Below, one piece after another: positions 27,893 through 37,032 of a stretch of DNA of 64,000 bases. Below the pieces are notes generated by a model. It was not told where the DNA came from, made no database searches, and worked only from the letters and a program-made list of their open reading frames with translations. Numbering within the stretch: the stretch's first letter is position 1; each line of letters opens with the position of its first letter. Made by a program: the position numbers and the translations under genes. The stretch is from NCBI GenBank assembly GCA_049317545.1, contig JBMOIB010000004.1, positions 1 to 64,000 on the forward strand. The letters are read 5' to 3'. Origin of the DNA: REEB506 sp049317545. GTDB taxonomy: Bacteria > Pseudomonadota > Alphaproteobacteria > Caulobacterales > Aquidulcibacteraceae.

Positions 27893-29038
27893 CTACCAGA
27901 GCACGCCGCGGCTTGAGATCGACGTCTCGCGGTGCAGGTGGATCGACAAGACGATCGACATGCCGATCATCACGGTGAGCATGGCCGTGCCGCCGAACGA
28001 CAGCAGCGGCAGCGGGATGCCGACGACTGGGATCAGTCCAATCACCATCGACGTGTTGATGAACACGTAGAGACCGAGCGTCACGGCTACGCCAGATGCG
28101 GCGAGCCGCCCGAACATTGTGCGCGAACGTAACGCCGTCGTCATGGTCAGGGCGAGCGCGATGCCGAACAATCCGAGCACCACGAATGCGCCGACGAGGC
28201 CGAATTCCTCTACGATCATCGTGAAGATGAAATCGGTGTGCTTTTCGGGAAGGAAATCGAGCTGCGACTGCGGACCTTTGAGATAGCCATGCCCGAGCAG
28301 GCCGGCCGCCCCGATCGCGATCTTCGATTGCAGCACGTGATAGCCCGACCCGAGCGGATCGTTTTCAAGGCCCAGGAACACGTTGACGCGGTCGCGCTGA
28401 TAGCCCTGCAGAACGGAGAAATACGCGTAGACCGCGGCGGCCACAGCAGCGATCCCGGCGGGAATGATGTAGCGCCATTTGAGCCCCGCCAGGAACATCA
28501 CGCCGACGCCTGAACCGGCCACCAGCAGCGCGGTGCCAAGGTCAGGTTGGTGCATGATGAGCGCGGTCGGCATGCCGATCATCACGAGCGGAACGAAAAG
28601 CGCGATGAGCCCGTCCGGCTTGATGCGGCGCGAGTCCAGAAGGCCCTGATAATAGCGCGCCAGCGCCAGCACGATCGCGATCTTCATGATCTCAGATGGC
28701 TGCAGCTGAACCGGGCCGAGATCCAGCCAGCGCTGCGCACCCATGCGCGTGGCGCCGACCACTTCGACAGCGACCAGCAATAGCAGCGAGACTGCATAGA
28801 GCGGATAGGCCATCGCGAGCCAAATCCGCACGTCGACGATCGCCAGCACAAGCGTCAGGATCAGGATCAATCCGAACCGCGACGCGTGCGCCAACGGCAT
28901 GCCGGCCCAGGAGCCGTCCGTCACCGAAAAGTGCATCACGACGCCAATGCACGCGAGCGCGCACAATACCGTGATGAGCCCCCAATTGAGCCTGGCGAGA
29001 CGTTCGCCGAAGCTTCGATACCCGGCCGCCGTGGTCAT
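27893..29038 (-). CDS. rodA: Rod-shape peptidoglycan polymerase RodA
   Basis: SEDS-family glycosyltransferase that polymerises lipid II during elongation, partnered with PBP2. The 381-residue protein has about ten membrane helices. Signatures are GAQRWLDLGPVQLQPSEIMK, FLPEKHTDFIFTMIVEEFGL and the C-terminal GIPLPLLSFGGTAML. Its start overlaps the mrdA stop by four bases (ATGA), so the polymerase and transpeptidase are translationally coupled. Last gene of the mreB-mreC-mreD-mrdA-rodA cluster. Confidence 0.98.
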   Translation of the reverse strand: MTTAAGYRSFGERLARLNWGLITVLCALACIGVVMHFSVTDGSWAGMPLAHASRFGLILILTLVLAIVDVRIWLAMAYPLYAVSLLLLVAVEVVGATRMGAQRWLDLGPVQLQPSEIMKIAIVLALARYYQGLLDSRRIKPDGLIALFVPLVMIGMPTALIMHQPDLGTALLVAGSGVGVMFLAGLKWRYIIPAGIAAVAAAVYAYFSVLQGYQRDRVNVFLGLENDPLGSGYHVLQSKIAIGAAGLLGHGYLKGPQSQLDFLPEKHTDFIFTMIVEEFGLVGAFVVLGLFGIALALTMTTALRSRTMFGRLAASGVAVTLGLYVFINTSMVIGLIPVVGIPLPLLSFGGTAMLTVMIGMSIVLSIHLHRETSISSRGVLW

Positions 29039-31062
29039 GCCCGCTTCCGATCCTTGGTTTCGAGCGCCGCGATCGTTTTGGCTTTTCGCGCGCTCGGGTC
29101 AGCGAGCAGCACGGCGCGCATGACGTCGCGCGCAATCGGCGCCGCAACCGCCGAACCGCCGCCGCCGTGCTCGACGACCACCGCGCATGCATAGCGCGCC
29201 GCATCGTTCGGCCCGTAGCAGACGAACAGTGCGTGGTCGCGCAGCTCCCAGTCGAGGTCCTCGTTGCGCTTGACGCCGCGCACGCGCTCGGCGGCGGTGA
29301 TGACGCGCACCTGCGCCGTGCCGGTCTTGCCGTTGATCTGCACTTCGGCGGCGCCAGGCGGCGCGCCCACGGCATCGATCGCGCGACCGGTCACGGGGTC
29401 GCGGACAAGGCCAAGCCGGTTCCTGGCGTAAGCAGTCCCGCCAGGCTCGTTGCTCACCCCGTTCATGCCGGTGAGGACCAGCTCACGCGCACGATCCGAC
29501 AACGCGAGTTTCTTCGGCTCGATGCGCGGCCGTGGCGCGCCGCCCTCGCGCACCAGGCGCGGCGTGACGCCGAGGCCGCCGTTCGCGAACCGCGCAGTCA
29601 TGACGGCCAGTTGCAGCGGCGTGCACACGATGTCGCCCTGACCGATTGCGGCGTTGAGCGTCAGGCCCGACGTCCATTCGCCCTTGCCGATCTTGCGCCA
29701 CCAGGCCGGATCCGGAATGACGCCCTCAAGCGTTGCTGGCACGCCGATGTCGTGCTTTTGGCCGAGCCCCATGAGGCGCGCCACATCGGCGATCCGTTGC
29801 GGCCCGGCGCGCAACGACGCCTGGTAGAAGTAGACGTCGCACGAATGCTTGATCGCGTCGTGCAGGTCCACCGATCCGTGCCCGCCGCGCTTCCAGCAGT
29901 GGAAATTGCGCCCGCCGAACGGAAAGAAGCCAGGGCAGTTGACGCGCCATTTCGGATCGACGCCGGCCTCCACGACCGCTGCGCCGGTGACGAGTTTGAA
30001 CGTCGAGCCCGGATGATAAGCGCCGGTGACGCACTTGTGGAACAGAGGCTTGTACTTGTCCTCGTTCAATTCCTTGAACGCCGCCGACCCGATGCCGTTC
30101 ACGAACTGATTGGGGTCGAAGCCCGGCGACGAGCCGAGAATGATGAGGTCGCCGTCCCAAATGTCCATGACGACGCATGCAGCCGACTCTCCGCTCATCC
30201 GCTCCATGGCGTAGCGCTGAAGATCGGCGTCAATGGTGGTGATGATCGGCGAGCCGCGCACAGGCGCCTTGGCCTCGCGCTGATCCTCGCCAATGGCGCG
30301 GCCCGATGCATTGACCTCAACCAGGGCGATGCCCGGTTCACCGCGCAATTCGTTTTCCAGCGCCGCTTCAAGCCCGGCCTTGCCGACGCGCACGTCCGGA
30401 TGCCGCAGATAACGCGCGCGCGCGCTTTCGAAACGCTCGCCAGGCAGCGCCTTCGGTCCAAGGCCGGCCGCGAGGCGATCGTCTTGTTCTACCTTGTCGA
30501 TTTCTCGCTGGTTGGCCTTTTGGACATAGCCGATCGGGTGCGCGAACGCCGCCGTGTACGGATAGAATCTCTGCTGGCCGACCTCGACGATAACGCCGGG
30601 CAAGTCCGGGAGACGCACGTTGACGGCGGCGAATTCGTCCCAGGTCAGGCCGTTCTTGATCAGCACGTCGTCGAATTTGCGCTTGTTGCGCACGTCGCGC
30701 AGGCGGCGCTGGATGGCCGCTTCGCTGAGATTAACGTATGCGGCGACCTTGCGCAGCGTTTCTTCCACTCCGTCCTTGGCGTTCTCCGGGCGGATCGAGA
30801 CGCGATAATCCGGGCTCGTAATGGCCAGTTCGACGCCGAACCGGTCATAGATCACACCCCGTCGCGGCACGATCGGACGCGCATCGTAGCGATTGCTCTC
30901 GGCGGCGCGGGTGTATTCCTTGTCGACGAAATCCTGCGTCTGCAGATAGACCAACCGCCCGCCAATCGCGGCGAGCGCGCCGGCGCCGCCGCCGCCGAGG
31001 ATGAGCGCCCGGCGGCTGAAAATCCCCATCAAATCGCGTTTTGCGGTTGGCTTGTAATTCAT
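29035..31062 (-). CDS. mrdA: Penicillin-binding protein 2 (elongation transpeptidase)
   Basis: A class B PBP of 675 residues, the DD-transpeptidase of the elongasome and a beta-lactam target. A membrane anchor near residues 18-36 precedes the pedestal domain (YDARPIVPRRGVIYDRFGVE). Catalytic motifs are STFK (Ser353-Lys356), SCD in KHSCDVYFYQ, and KTG in INGKTGTAQVRVI. It begins four bases after the mreD stop. The order mreB, mreC, mreD, mrdA, rodA is the common alphaproteobacterial rod-shape arrangement. Confidence 0.97.
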   Translation of the reverse strand: MNYKPTAKRDLMGIFSRRALILGGGGAGALAAIGGRLVYLQTQDFVDKEYTRAAESNRYDARPIVPRRGVIYDRFGVELAITSPDYRVSIRPENAKDGVEETLRKVAAYVNLSEAAIQRRLRDVRNKRKFDDVLIKNGLTWDEFAAVNVRLPDLPGVIVEVGQQRFYPYTAAFAHPIGYVQKANQREIDKVEQDDRLAAGLGPKALPGERFESARARYLRHPDVRVGKAGLEAALENELRGEPGIALVEVNASGRAIGEDQREAKAPVRGSPIITTIDADLQRYAMERMSGESAACVVMDIWDGDLIILGSSPGFDPNQFVNGIGSAAFKELNEDKYKPLFHKCVTGAYHPGSTFKLVTGAAVVEAGVDPKWRVNCPGFFPFGGRNFHCWKRGGHGSVDLHDAIKHSCDVYFYQASLRAGPQRIADVARLMGLGQKHDIGVPATLEGVIPDPAWWRKIGKGEWTSGLTLNAAIGQGDIVCTPLQLAVMTARFANGGLGVTPRLVREGGAPRPRIEPKKLALSDRARELVLTGMNGVSNEPGGTAYARNRLGLVRDPVTGRAIDAVGAPPGAAEVQINGKTGTAQVRVITAAERVRGVKRNEDLDWELRDHALFVCYGPNDAARYACAVVVEHGGGGSAVAAPIARDVMRAVLLADPSARKAKTIAALETKDRKRA

Positions 31063-31066
31063 GAGA

Positions 31067-31579
31067 TCAGGCCTTCGCCCTGCCGACGATATAGAGCGGT
31101 CGAACCAGCGGAAAGAGCAACGCCGTGATGCCGGCAGCGAGCGCGAACGGTCCGATTTTCGCGGCGCCGCCCAGCGCCGGCGGCGCGATCAAAGCGGCCA
31201 GCGCGCAGACCGCGATCATGGTCGCGATAAAGCCGGCCCATTCAGTGAAAAGATTGGCCGAGCGGGTGGCCGTCGCGGCGGTCCGCCCAAGCAGGAAGCC
31301 GGCGAGATAAATGATCGCGAACAATCCGAGCGGACCACCCGACAACTGATCCTGCAGCAAACCAAGGAGGAAAAGCACGACAGGTGCGCGCCACCCGGTT
31401 TCACCCATCGCGGCCCAGCCGTAGGCCGCCCACATGACCGCCAGCGGCAATGGCGGACTCGCCGCAAGCGGCCCCCATGGCAGCGCCGGGGCGACCACGC
31501 AGATGAGCGCGATCACCAGCCCCGCCAGCCGGGCCAGCGACATGCGCGCGCCGGGCGCGAGGAGGCCGAGGCGGCTCAT
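31067..31579 (-). CDS. mreD: Rod-shape protein MreD
   Basis: A 170-residue inner-membrane protein with about five helices, linking MreC to the elongation machinery. Sequence is weakly conserved in this family, but the length, the hydrophobic profile and FLLGLLQDQLSGGPLGLFAI, the usual LLQDxxxGxPLG motif, support the call. The position between mreC and mrdA makes it firm. The start overlaps the mreC stop by four bases. Confidence 0.93.
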   Translation of the reverse strand: MSRLGLLAPGARMSLARLAGLVIALICVVAPALPWGPLAASPPLPLAVMWAAYGWAAMGETGWRAPVVLFLLGLLQDQLSGGPLGLFAIIYLAGFLLGRTAATATRSANLFTEWAGFIATMIAVCALAALIAPPALGGAAKIGPFALAAGITALLFPLVRPLYIVGRAKA

Positions 31580-32670
31580 CGCCGGGTGGGACCAGCCGGC
31601 CCGCCGGCGGGCGCAGGCGCGACCGGCGGCGCATCGGCTTCGTCGGGCGCGACGCGCGCCGATGGCGGCGGCGGGCGCGGACCTGCTGGGCGCACGGGCG
31701 TTGGGATGGGCGGTGCGGCGACGACCACTTCCCGCGTCGACGGCGGCGGCGGCGGCGGTCCCGTATCAACGACCGGGGCGAGGTCCGGCGGCTCGACCGG
31801 GGCGAACGGCGTCAACCGAACGAAATCAATCGGCGCGCTCGAGATGCCGAGTTTCACCCGCCAGACGCCGTCGCGCCCCACGGTGGCGCGACCAACCGGA
31901 ATGCCGGCCGGAAACAGGCCGCCATCGCCGGACGTGACGATCGATTCGCCGTCGCGCGGCGTCGAAATGCCGACGACATTCTGCAGCGCAGGCGCCGCCA
32001 CGCGGATCAGGCCCTCGAGTTCGGGCGCGCCGCCCGGTTCGCCGACCAGAATGGCCCGAACCCGGCTCGTCTGCCCCATGACGGGAATCCGCGAATTGTA
32101 GTCGTCCAGGAGCAGGATCCGCGACGAATGGCGGCCGACCGACACCACGCGACCGACCAATCCATTCTCATTGGCGGCGACAAAGCCGGTTTTGACGCCC
32201 TGATCGGCGCCTGCATTGGCCAGCAAGGTGCGCCGGAACGGCCCGCCAACGTCCAGCACAAGCCGGGCGGTCAGTCCGTCCGAGGGGCGCAACGCCGCGC
32301 CGGCGCTGTGCGGGGCGACGCGCAGCAGCGATTCGTAGCGCGCGTTGCGCTCGGCCAGCGTCATCGCATAGGTGCGCCATTCGCGGAGTTCGGCGTTTTC
32401 GCGTTCGAGTTCTTTGACGCGCCCCGCGGCTGTCCACATCTGCGCGAACTGCTGCGTCAGCGAGGTCGCGCCATCGACCGGGGCTTGCCCCGCCTGGACC
32501 GCGGCGCCGATCCCGTCGTCGAGCGTCGCCTCCGGGCCGACCTGCCCCGTCGAAGGGTTTCGCAGGGCCAGAAAAGCCCATGCCGCCAAGGCCAACGCGG
32601 CCGCAACGCCCGCGCCGATCGTGAGCCGAAAGCCGCCACCGCCTCGCCGTCCGCTTCTGCGCCTCGCCAC
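31576..32670 (-). CDS. mreC: Rod-shape protein MreC
   Basis: A 364-residue bitopic scaffold: a short cytoplasmic basic tail, one membrane helix (TIGAGVAAALALAAWAFLAL), a coiled coil (VKELERENAELREWRTYAMT) and beta domains containing TGFVAANENGLVGRVVSVGR. MreC organises PBP2/RodA in the periplasm. The GTG at 32670 is preferred because AAGGGGG lies five bases before it; an in-frame start at 32727 lacks a site. The C-terminus (after about 290) is a long Pro/Ala-rich tail, typical of some alphaproteobacterial MreC proteins. Confidence 0.95.
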   Translation of the reverse strand: MARRRSGRRGGGGFRLTIGAGVAAALALAAWAFLALRNPSTGQVGPEATLDDGIGAAVQAGQAPVDGATSLTQQFAQMWTAAGRVKELERENAELREWRTYAMTLAERNARYESLLRVAPHSAGAALRPSDGLTARLVLDVGGPFRRTLLANAGADQGVKTGFVAANENGLVGRVVSVGRHSSRILLLDDYNSRIPVMGQTSRVRAILVGEPGGAPELEGLIRVAAPALQNVVGISTPRDGESIVTSGDGGLFPAGIPVGRATVGRDGVWRVKLGISSAPIDFVRLTPFAPVEPPDLAPVVDTGPPPPPPSTREVVVAAPPIPTPVRPAGPRPPPPSARVAPDEADAPPVAPAPAGGPAGPTRR

Positions 32671-32814
32671 GCAAACCCCCTTTTGGATCAGACGGACGTT
32701 TGGACCCGGACCGCGCCGACCGCTCAAAATCGCCCAGACGGGTCAAAAGACGTTAGATTTCAATTTTGAACGTAGCCCAGCGCCGGCGGCCGACAGCTAT
32801 GCGCCGCCGCGCGG

Positions 32815-33861
32815 TCAGACCTCGGGAAGGAGCAGCCGCTTGCTTTCCGGCTTGTTGAGAATTTCCAGAGCCTTGCCGCAGCCGAGCACGACGCAGCGCA
32901 ACGGATCGTCGGCGACCGAGACGCGAATGGAAATGCGGTCCTGGAGAACGACATCGAGGTTGCGCAAAAGCGCGCCGCCGCCGGTCAGCATGATCCCGTG
33001 GTCATAGATGTCGGCGGCGAGTTCCGGCGGCATCTGCTCGAACGCCTGCTTCACCGCATCGACGATTTCGGACACCGGGTCGGCCAGCGCTTCGGCGACC
33101 ATGGCTTCGGTCGCCGCGATCTCCTTCGGCGTGCCGTTCATGATGTCGCGGCCCTTGATCATCATCGTGAGGCCGCCGCCCTGGTCGGGCGCCTTGGCGG
33201 TCCCGATCTCCTTCTTGATCCGCTCGGCGGTCGAATCGCCGATCAGCAGGTTTTCCGTACGGCGCAGATACTGGATGATCGCTTCATCCATTTTGTCGCC
33301 GGCGACGCGCAGCGAGCGCGACCAGACGACCCCGCCGAGCGACAGAACCGCGATTTCGGTTGTGCCGCCGCCGATGTCGACGACCATGCATCCAGAAGGA
33401 TCGTCGATTTGCAGCCCCGCGCCGACGGCGGCGGCGACTGGCTCTTCGATCAGATGGACCTTGCGCGCGCCCGCGGCCTGGGCGCTTTCGAGGATCGCGC
33501 GACGCTCGACGGCGGTTGCGCCGGTCGGCACGCAGATGATGATCTGCGGCGAGATCAGCGCCGGACGCGGCATGACCTTCTTGATGAATTGTTTGATCAT
33601 TTCCTCGGCGACGTCGAAGTCGGCGATGACCCCGTCCCGGAGCGGCCGGATGACCTCCATCATGCGATGCGTCTTGCCGAGCATCGACTTGGCCTCTTGG
33701 CCAACCGCGTGGACCACCTTGCGGCCGCCCTCGGTGACGTAAGCGACCACGGACGGTTCATCGAGCACGACACCGCGACCTTTAACGTAGACCAGCGTGT
33801 TCGCGGTCCCGAGGTCGATCGCGATATCTGGCGCCACGAGTCCAAAAAGATTGCCGACCAT
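32815..33861 (-). CDS. mreB: Rod-shape actin MreB
   Basis: The bacterial actin that guides elongation-phase wall synthesis. Length 348 residues, standard. IAIDLGTANTLVYVKGRGVV is the phosphate-1 loop and CMVVDIGGGTTEIAVLSLGG is phosphate-2. IMLTGGGALLRNLDVVL is the adenosine motif. First gene of the cluster. The 144-bp gap to mreC is the largest within it, so an internal promoter or processing site is possible. Confidence 0.99.
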   Translation of the reverse strand: MVGNLFGLVAPDIAIDLGTANTLVYVKGRGVVLDEPSVVAYVTEGGRKVVHAVGQEAKSMLGKTHRMMEVIRPLRDGVIADFDVAEEMIKQFIKKVMPRPALISPQIIICVPTGATAVERRAILESAQAAGARKVHLIEEPVAAAVGAGLQIDDPSGCMVVDIGGGTTEIAVLSLGGVVWSRSLRVAGDKMDEAIIQYLRRTENLLIGDSTAERIKKEIGTAKAPDQGGGLTMMIKGRDIMNGTPKEIAATEAMVAEALADPVSEIVDAVKQAFEQMPPELAADIYDHGIMLTGGGALLRNLDVVLQDRISIRVSVADDPLRCVVLGCGKALEILNKPESKRLLLPEV

Positions 33862-34084
33862 GCGTTCCTCGCGTCACCCGCCGGTTCGATTGGCGGACAT
33901 ATCGTGCTTAGCGTCGCGAACGTTACCGACCTGCAAACATTGCGCCTCAAGGCTGCAATCAACCGTCCTCACGCAATTGCGGACAACGGAACGACCGCAA
34001 ACCGTACGCGACACGTTCATTCCAAACACGATGGTTAACGTGTGGCGTGCGCCGGGGCTTGATGCAAGGGCTTGGTTCCATGCA

Positions 34085-34112
34085 ATTTCGTAGCGCACAT
34101 GCGCTACGAAAT
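34085..34112. terminator. 28-bp perfect palindrome at the end of the EamA gene
   Basis: Thirteen-base arms ATTTCGTAGCGCA and TGCGCTACGAAAT match exactly around two bases. The palindrome contains the TAG stop (34104-34106) of the minus-strand transporter gene. It lies upstream of mreB in the same direction, so it probably ends the transporter transcript and separates it from mreB. The T-run on either side is short. Confidence 0.55.
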
Positions 34113-35009
34113 GCCGAAAGCGACCGCGATCACCCCTAAGGCCGTGAGCGCGGCGCCGAAAATCGCACGCCAGCCAAGACGTTCCGCAAAGAGCCGCCGG
34201 CCCGCGAAGGCGGCCATGGGGATATCGACGACCCCAACGGCGCGCACGGCCGCCGCCGGCGCCAAAGCGACAGCCGTGAACCATCCGATGCTGGCGGCGG
34301 CGCCGCAAAATCCCGCCCCCCAGGCGCGCGGCCCGGCCTTGAGAGCTACGGATAGCGCCTGGGGATCGCGCCACCCAAGCCAGAGGCCGAGTCCGGCCGT
34401 CTGCAGGAACTGAACGAAGGCCACCACGATCGCCGCCGCAAAAACCGGGTCGGCCGGCGCAACGGCATGGGCGGCGATCCGAAACGCATTGATCGAAACG
34501 CCGAACGCCGCGCCCGCGCCCAGGCCGAAGGCGGCCGCGCTGAGGCTGTCGGCCGCTCGGTCGTCGGTCGCGCGCTTTGGCCAGGAGAGAATCGCTAGTC
34601 CGATCGTCGCCACGGCGATGCCTGTCCAGCCGAGCCCGCTCAACCGGTCGCCGAACGCTAGGCCAACCAGGGCCGAGAACGGCAGTGAACTTTGCTGGAA
34701 GGCCGTGCCGATGGCGAAGCTCGCCCGGCGCATCGAAACCAGAAGCGACGCCGTCGCCAGCACCTGCGCCAGCGCCCCGATCGCAGAGGCGACCAGGAAC
34801 CTGGGGGCGTCGATAATCGCCGCGGTCGGCGCATCCAGAACCGTTGCGGCGGCGAGCCAAGCCAGGGCGAACGGCAATCCGAAGGCGAACCGCACCAGTG
34901 TCGCGCCCCATGGGCCGGCGCTCGCGACCAGATCGCGCTGGAACGCATTACGCGCCGTCTGGAAAGCCGCCGCGGCGACCGTGATGGGGATCCAAATCCA
35001 GGCGGGCAT
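34104..35009 (-). CDS. DMT-superfamily (EamA-like) transporter
   Basis: A 301-residue protein with about ten membrane helices in two EamA-type halves. MPAWIWIPITVAAAAFQTAR opens the first. FRIAAHAVAPADPVFAAAIV and ERLGWRAIFGAALTALGVIA are in the second. The start at 35009 gives an immediate membrane helix; the longer upstream frame is a low-complexity extension. It is probably a metabolite exporter with unknown substrate. It is divergent from the beta-lactamase-like gene by 79 bp. Confidence 0.88.
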   Translation of the reverse strand: MPAWIWIPITVAAAAFQTARNAFQRDLVASAGPWGATLVRFAFGLPFALAWLAAATVLDAPTAAIIDAPRFLVASAIGALAQVLATASLLVSMRRASFAIGTAFQQSSLPFSALVGLAFGDRLSGLGWTGIAVATIGLAILSWPKRATDDRAADSLSAAAFGLGAGAAFGVSINAFRIAAHAVAPADPVFAAAIVVAFVQFLQTAGLGLWLGWRDPQALSVALKAGPRAWGAGFCGAAASIGWFTAVALAPAAAVRAVGVVDIPMAAFAGRRLFAERLGWRAIFGAALTALGVIAVAFGIS

Positions 35010-35088
35010 TCGAAACCTATGGCAGGCGGGGCGGCGGCTCGGTAGAGGCCAGTCTCCGCGTTCGCGCACTGAGACGAGAGCCTTCGCC

Positions 35089-35943
35089 ATGCTGTCTGGA
35101 TTGATCTTGGCCGCCGCGCTCGCCGCAGCTTCGCCCGCAGACCATGCCGCCGCCTGTCGCGACAAGGACGGCTGGAGCGATCCCGCGCCGCCGATCCGGA
35201 TCTTCGCCAATGTCTATGGCGTGGGCACGTGCGGCATCACGGCCGTGCTGATCGTCGATCCCACGGGGCTCGTGCTGATCGATTCCGGGCCGGCGAACGC
35301 CGCGCCAATCGTCCAGCGCAACATCGAGACCCTGGGGTTCAGGATCACCGACGTGAAGCTCCTGCTCGCGACGCACGAGCATTTCGACCACGTCGGCGGC
35401 CTTGGCGCCCTTCAGGCGGCCAGCGGCGCTGCACTGCGGGTTTCCGCTCCAGCCGGGCGCGTTCTGAGCGAAGGGGCCGTCGATCCGAACGATCCGCAAT
35501 TCGGCGAGATCGAACCGCCGGCAAGGGCAGCCGTCGGCCCGCCCATCGTGGATGGCGAAATCATCCGTCTCGGCGCCATTTCGCTCACCGCACATCTGAC
35601 GCCCGGCCACGTTTTCGGCGGCACGTCCTGGACGTGGCGCGCCTGCGAACGCGATCGCTGCCACTCGATCGCTTACGCAGACTCTCTCTCCGCGGTCTCG
35701 CGCGACGGCTACCGCTTCCTCGACCACCCCGACCGTGTAGAGGCCATCACGAAAAGCATCGCGACCGTCGCCAAGCTCAAGTGCGACATCCTCATCACCC
35801 CGCATCCGTCCAGCAGCGCCCTCTTCGCCCGCCTGCACGGCGAGGCCCCACTCGTGAACCGACGCGCCTGCGCGGCCTATGCCGCCAGCGCGCGCGCCAA
35901 TCTGGAAAAGCGCCTGGCCCAGGAACGGGCTGCGCGCCCCTAG
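35089..35943 (+). CDS. Subclass-B3-like metallo-beta-lactamase fold hydrolase
   Basis: A 284-residue exported metallo-hydrolase with a short signal peptide (MLSGLILAAALAAASPADHA). Zinc ligands follow the B3 pattern: THEHFDHVGG (His96, His98, Asp100, His101), TPGHVFGGTSW (His174) and ILITPHPSS (His239). No Cys occupies the B1/B2 position. The TPGHxxGxxSW and PHPS motifs are typical of B3 enzymes, including those of Caulobacter. Actual beta-lactam hydrolysis is inferred, and other B3-fold lactonase-like roles are possible. It shares a short divergent promoter region with the EamA transporter. Confidence 0.85.
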   Translation: MLSGLILAAALAAASPADHAAACRDKDGWSDPAPPIRIFANVYGVGTCGITAVLIVDPTGLVLIDSGPANAAPIVQRNIETLGFRITDVKLLLATHEHFDHVGGLGALQAASGAALRVSAPAGRVLSEGAVDPNDPQFGEIEPPARAAVGPPIVDGEIIRLGAISLTAHLTPGHVFGGTSWTWRACERDRCHSIAYADSLSAVSRDGYRFLDHPDRVEAITKSIATVAKLKCDILITPHPSSSALFARLHGEAPLVNRRACAAYAASARANLEKRLAQERAARP

Positions 35944-36003
35944 CCGTCTCGCCCTCGGTTGGGAAACGGTCTAGGTCAGTCCAAACTGTGGGAGAAACGA
36001 CGA

Positions 36004-37032
36004 ATGGCTGAGATGAACCGGCGCTGGCTGTTGGCGGCGCGGCCGCACGGCATGGTCAAGGACAGCGACTTTTCGCTGGTCGAGGCGCCCGTCCCCGAGC
36101 CCGGCCCGGGCGAGTTCCTAGTGCGCGTCACCCACCTCTCGTTTGACCCCACCCAGCGCGGCTGGATCACCGCCGACACCTACCTCCCGGCCGTCAAGAT
36201 CGGCGACGTCGTGCGCGCCGGCGGCGTCGGGCAGGTTGTGAAATCCAACCACCCCGGCTTCAAGGTCGGCCAAATGGTGCAGGGCGGCTTCGGCTGGCAG
36301 GATTATTACGTCAGCGCCGGCATGACCGAATTCATGCCGGTCTCGATCGTGCATCCCGGCATCTCGCCCGAACAGGCGCTCGGCGTGTTCGGCATCACCG
36401 GTCTGACCGCCTATTTCGGCCTCACCGACGTCGGCAAGCCGAACCCTGGCGACACGGTCCTCGTCTCCGGCGCAGCCGGCGCGACTGGTTCCGTGGTCAT
36501 TCAGATCGCCAAGGCGCTCGGTTGCCGCGCGATCGGGATCGCGGGCGGGGCCGACAAATGCGCCTGGGTCACCGGCGTGGCGGGCGCCGACGCCTGCATC
36601 GATTACAAGAACGAAAACGTCGCCCGTCGTATCCGTGAGCTGGCTCCGAACGGCGTCAACGTCGTGTTCGAAAATGTCGGCGGCGAGATGCTTGAAGCCG
36701 CCCTGATGAACCTTGCGCAGCGCGCCCGCGTGGTGCTGTGCGGCGGCATCAGCTCCTACAATGAGGTCGAGCCCAAAGGCATCCGCCCCTACATGCAGCT
36801 CACTGTGACGCGCTCGCGCATGGAGGGCTTCATCGTCCTCGATTACGCACCGCGCTATCCGGAGGGCGTGATGGCGCTGTCGAAACTGATCGCCGAGGGG
36901 AAACTCAAAACGGCAGATGACGTTCAGAACGGCTTCGAAAACATTCCGGCCACGTTACGACGCCTGTTCGAGGGGAAAAATCTCGGCAAGCAATTGCTGA
37001 AAATCACGGAGCCTCCACTTCCGATCGCATGA
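36004..37032 (+). CDS. NADP-dependent MDR oxidoreductase (CurA/LTB4DH-like)
   Basis: A 342-residue zinc-free medium-chain reductase of the leukotriene-B4/2-alkenal-reductase type. RGWITADTYLPAVKIGDVVR is the family N-terminal pattern, GVFGITGLTAYFGLTDVGKP precedes the Rossmann loop VLVSGAAGATGSVVIQIAKA, and NVVFENVGGEMLEAALMNL follows. It probably reduces alpha,beta-unsaturated carbonyls with NADPH. The ATG at 36004 lies nine bases after GGGAG. The stop overlaps the next gene by ATGA, so it is cotranscribed with a short-chain dehydrogenase. Confidence 0.92.
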   Translation: MAEMNRRWLLAARPHGMVKDSDFSLVEAPVPEPGPGEFLVRVTHLSFDPTQRGWITADTYLPAVKIGDVVRAGGVGQVVKSNHPGFKVGQMVQGGFGWQDYYVSAGMTEFMPVSIVHPGISPEQALGVFGITGLTAYFGLTDVGKPNPGDTVLVSGAAGATGSVVIQIAKALGCRAIGIAGGADKCAWVTGVAGADACIDYKNENVARRIRELAPNGVNVVFENVGGEMLEAALMNLAQRARVVLCGGISSYNEVEPKGIRPYMQLTVTRSRMEGFIVLDYAPRYPEGVMALSKLIAEGKLKTADDVQNGFENIPATLRRLFEGKNLGKQLLKITEPPLPIA

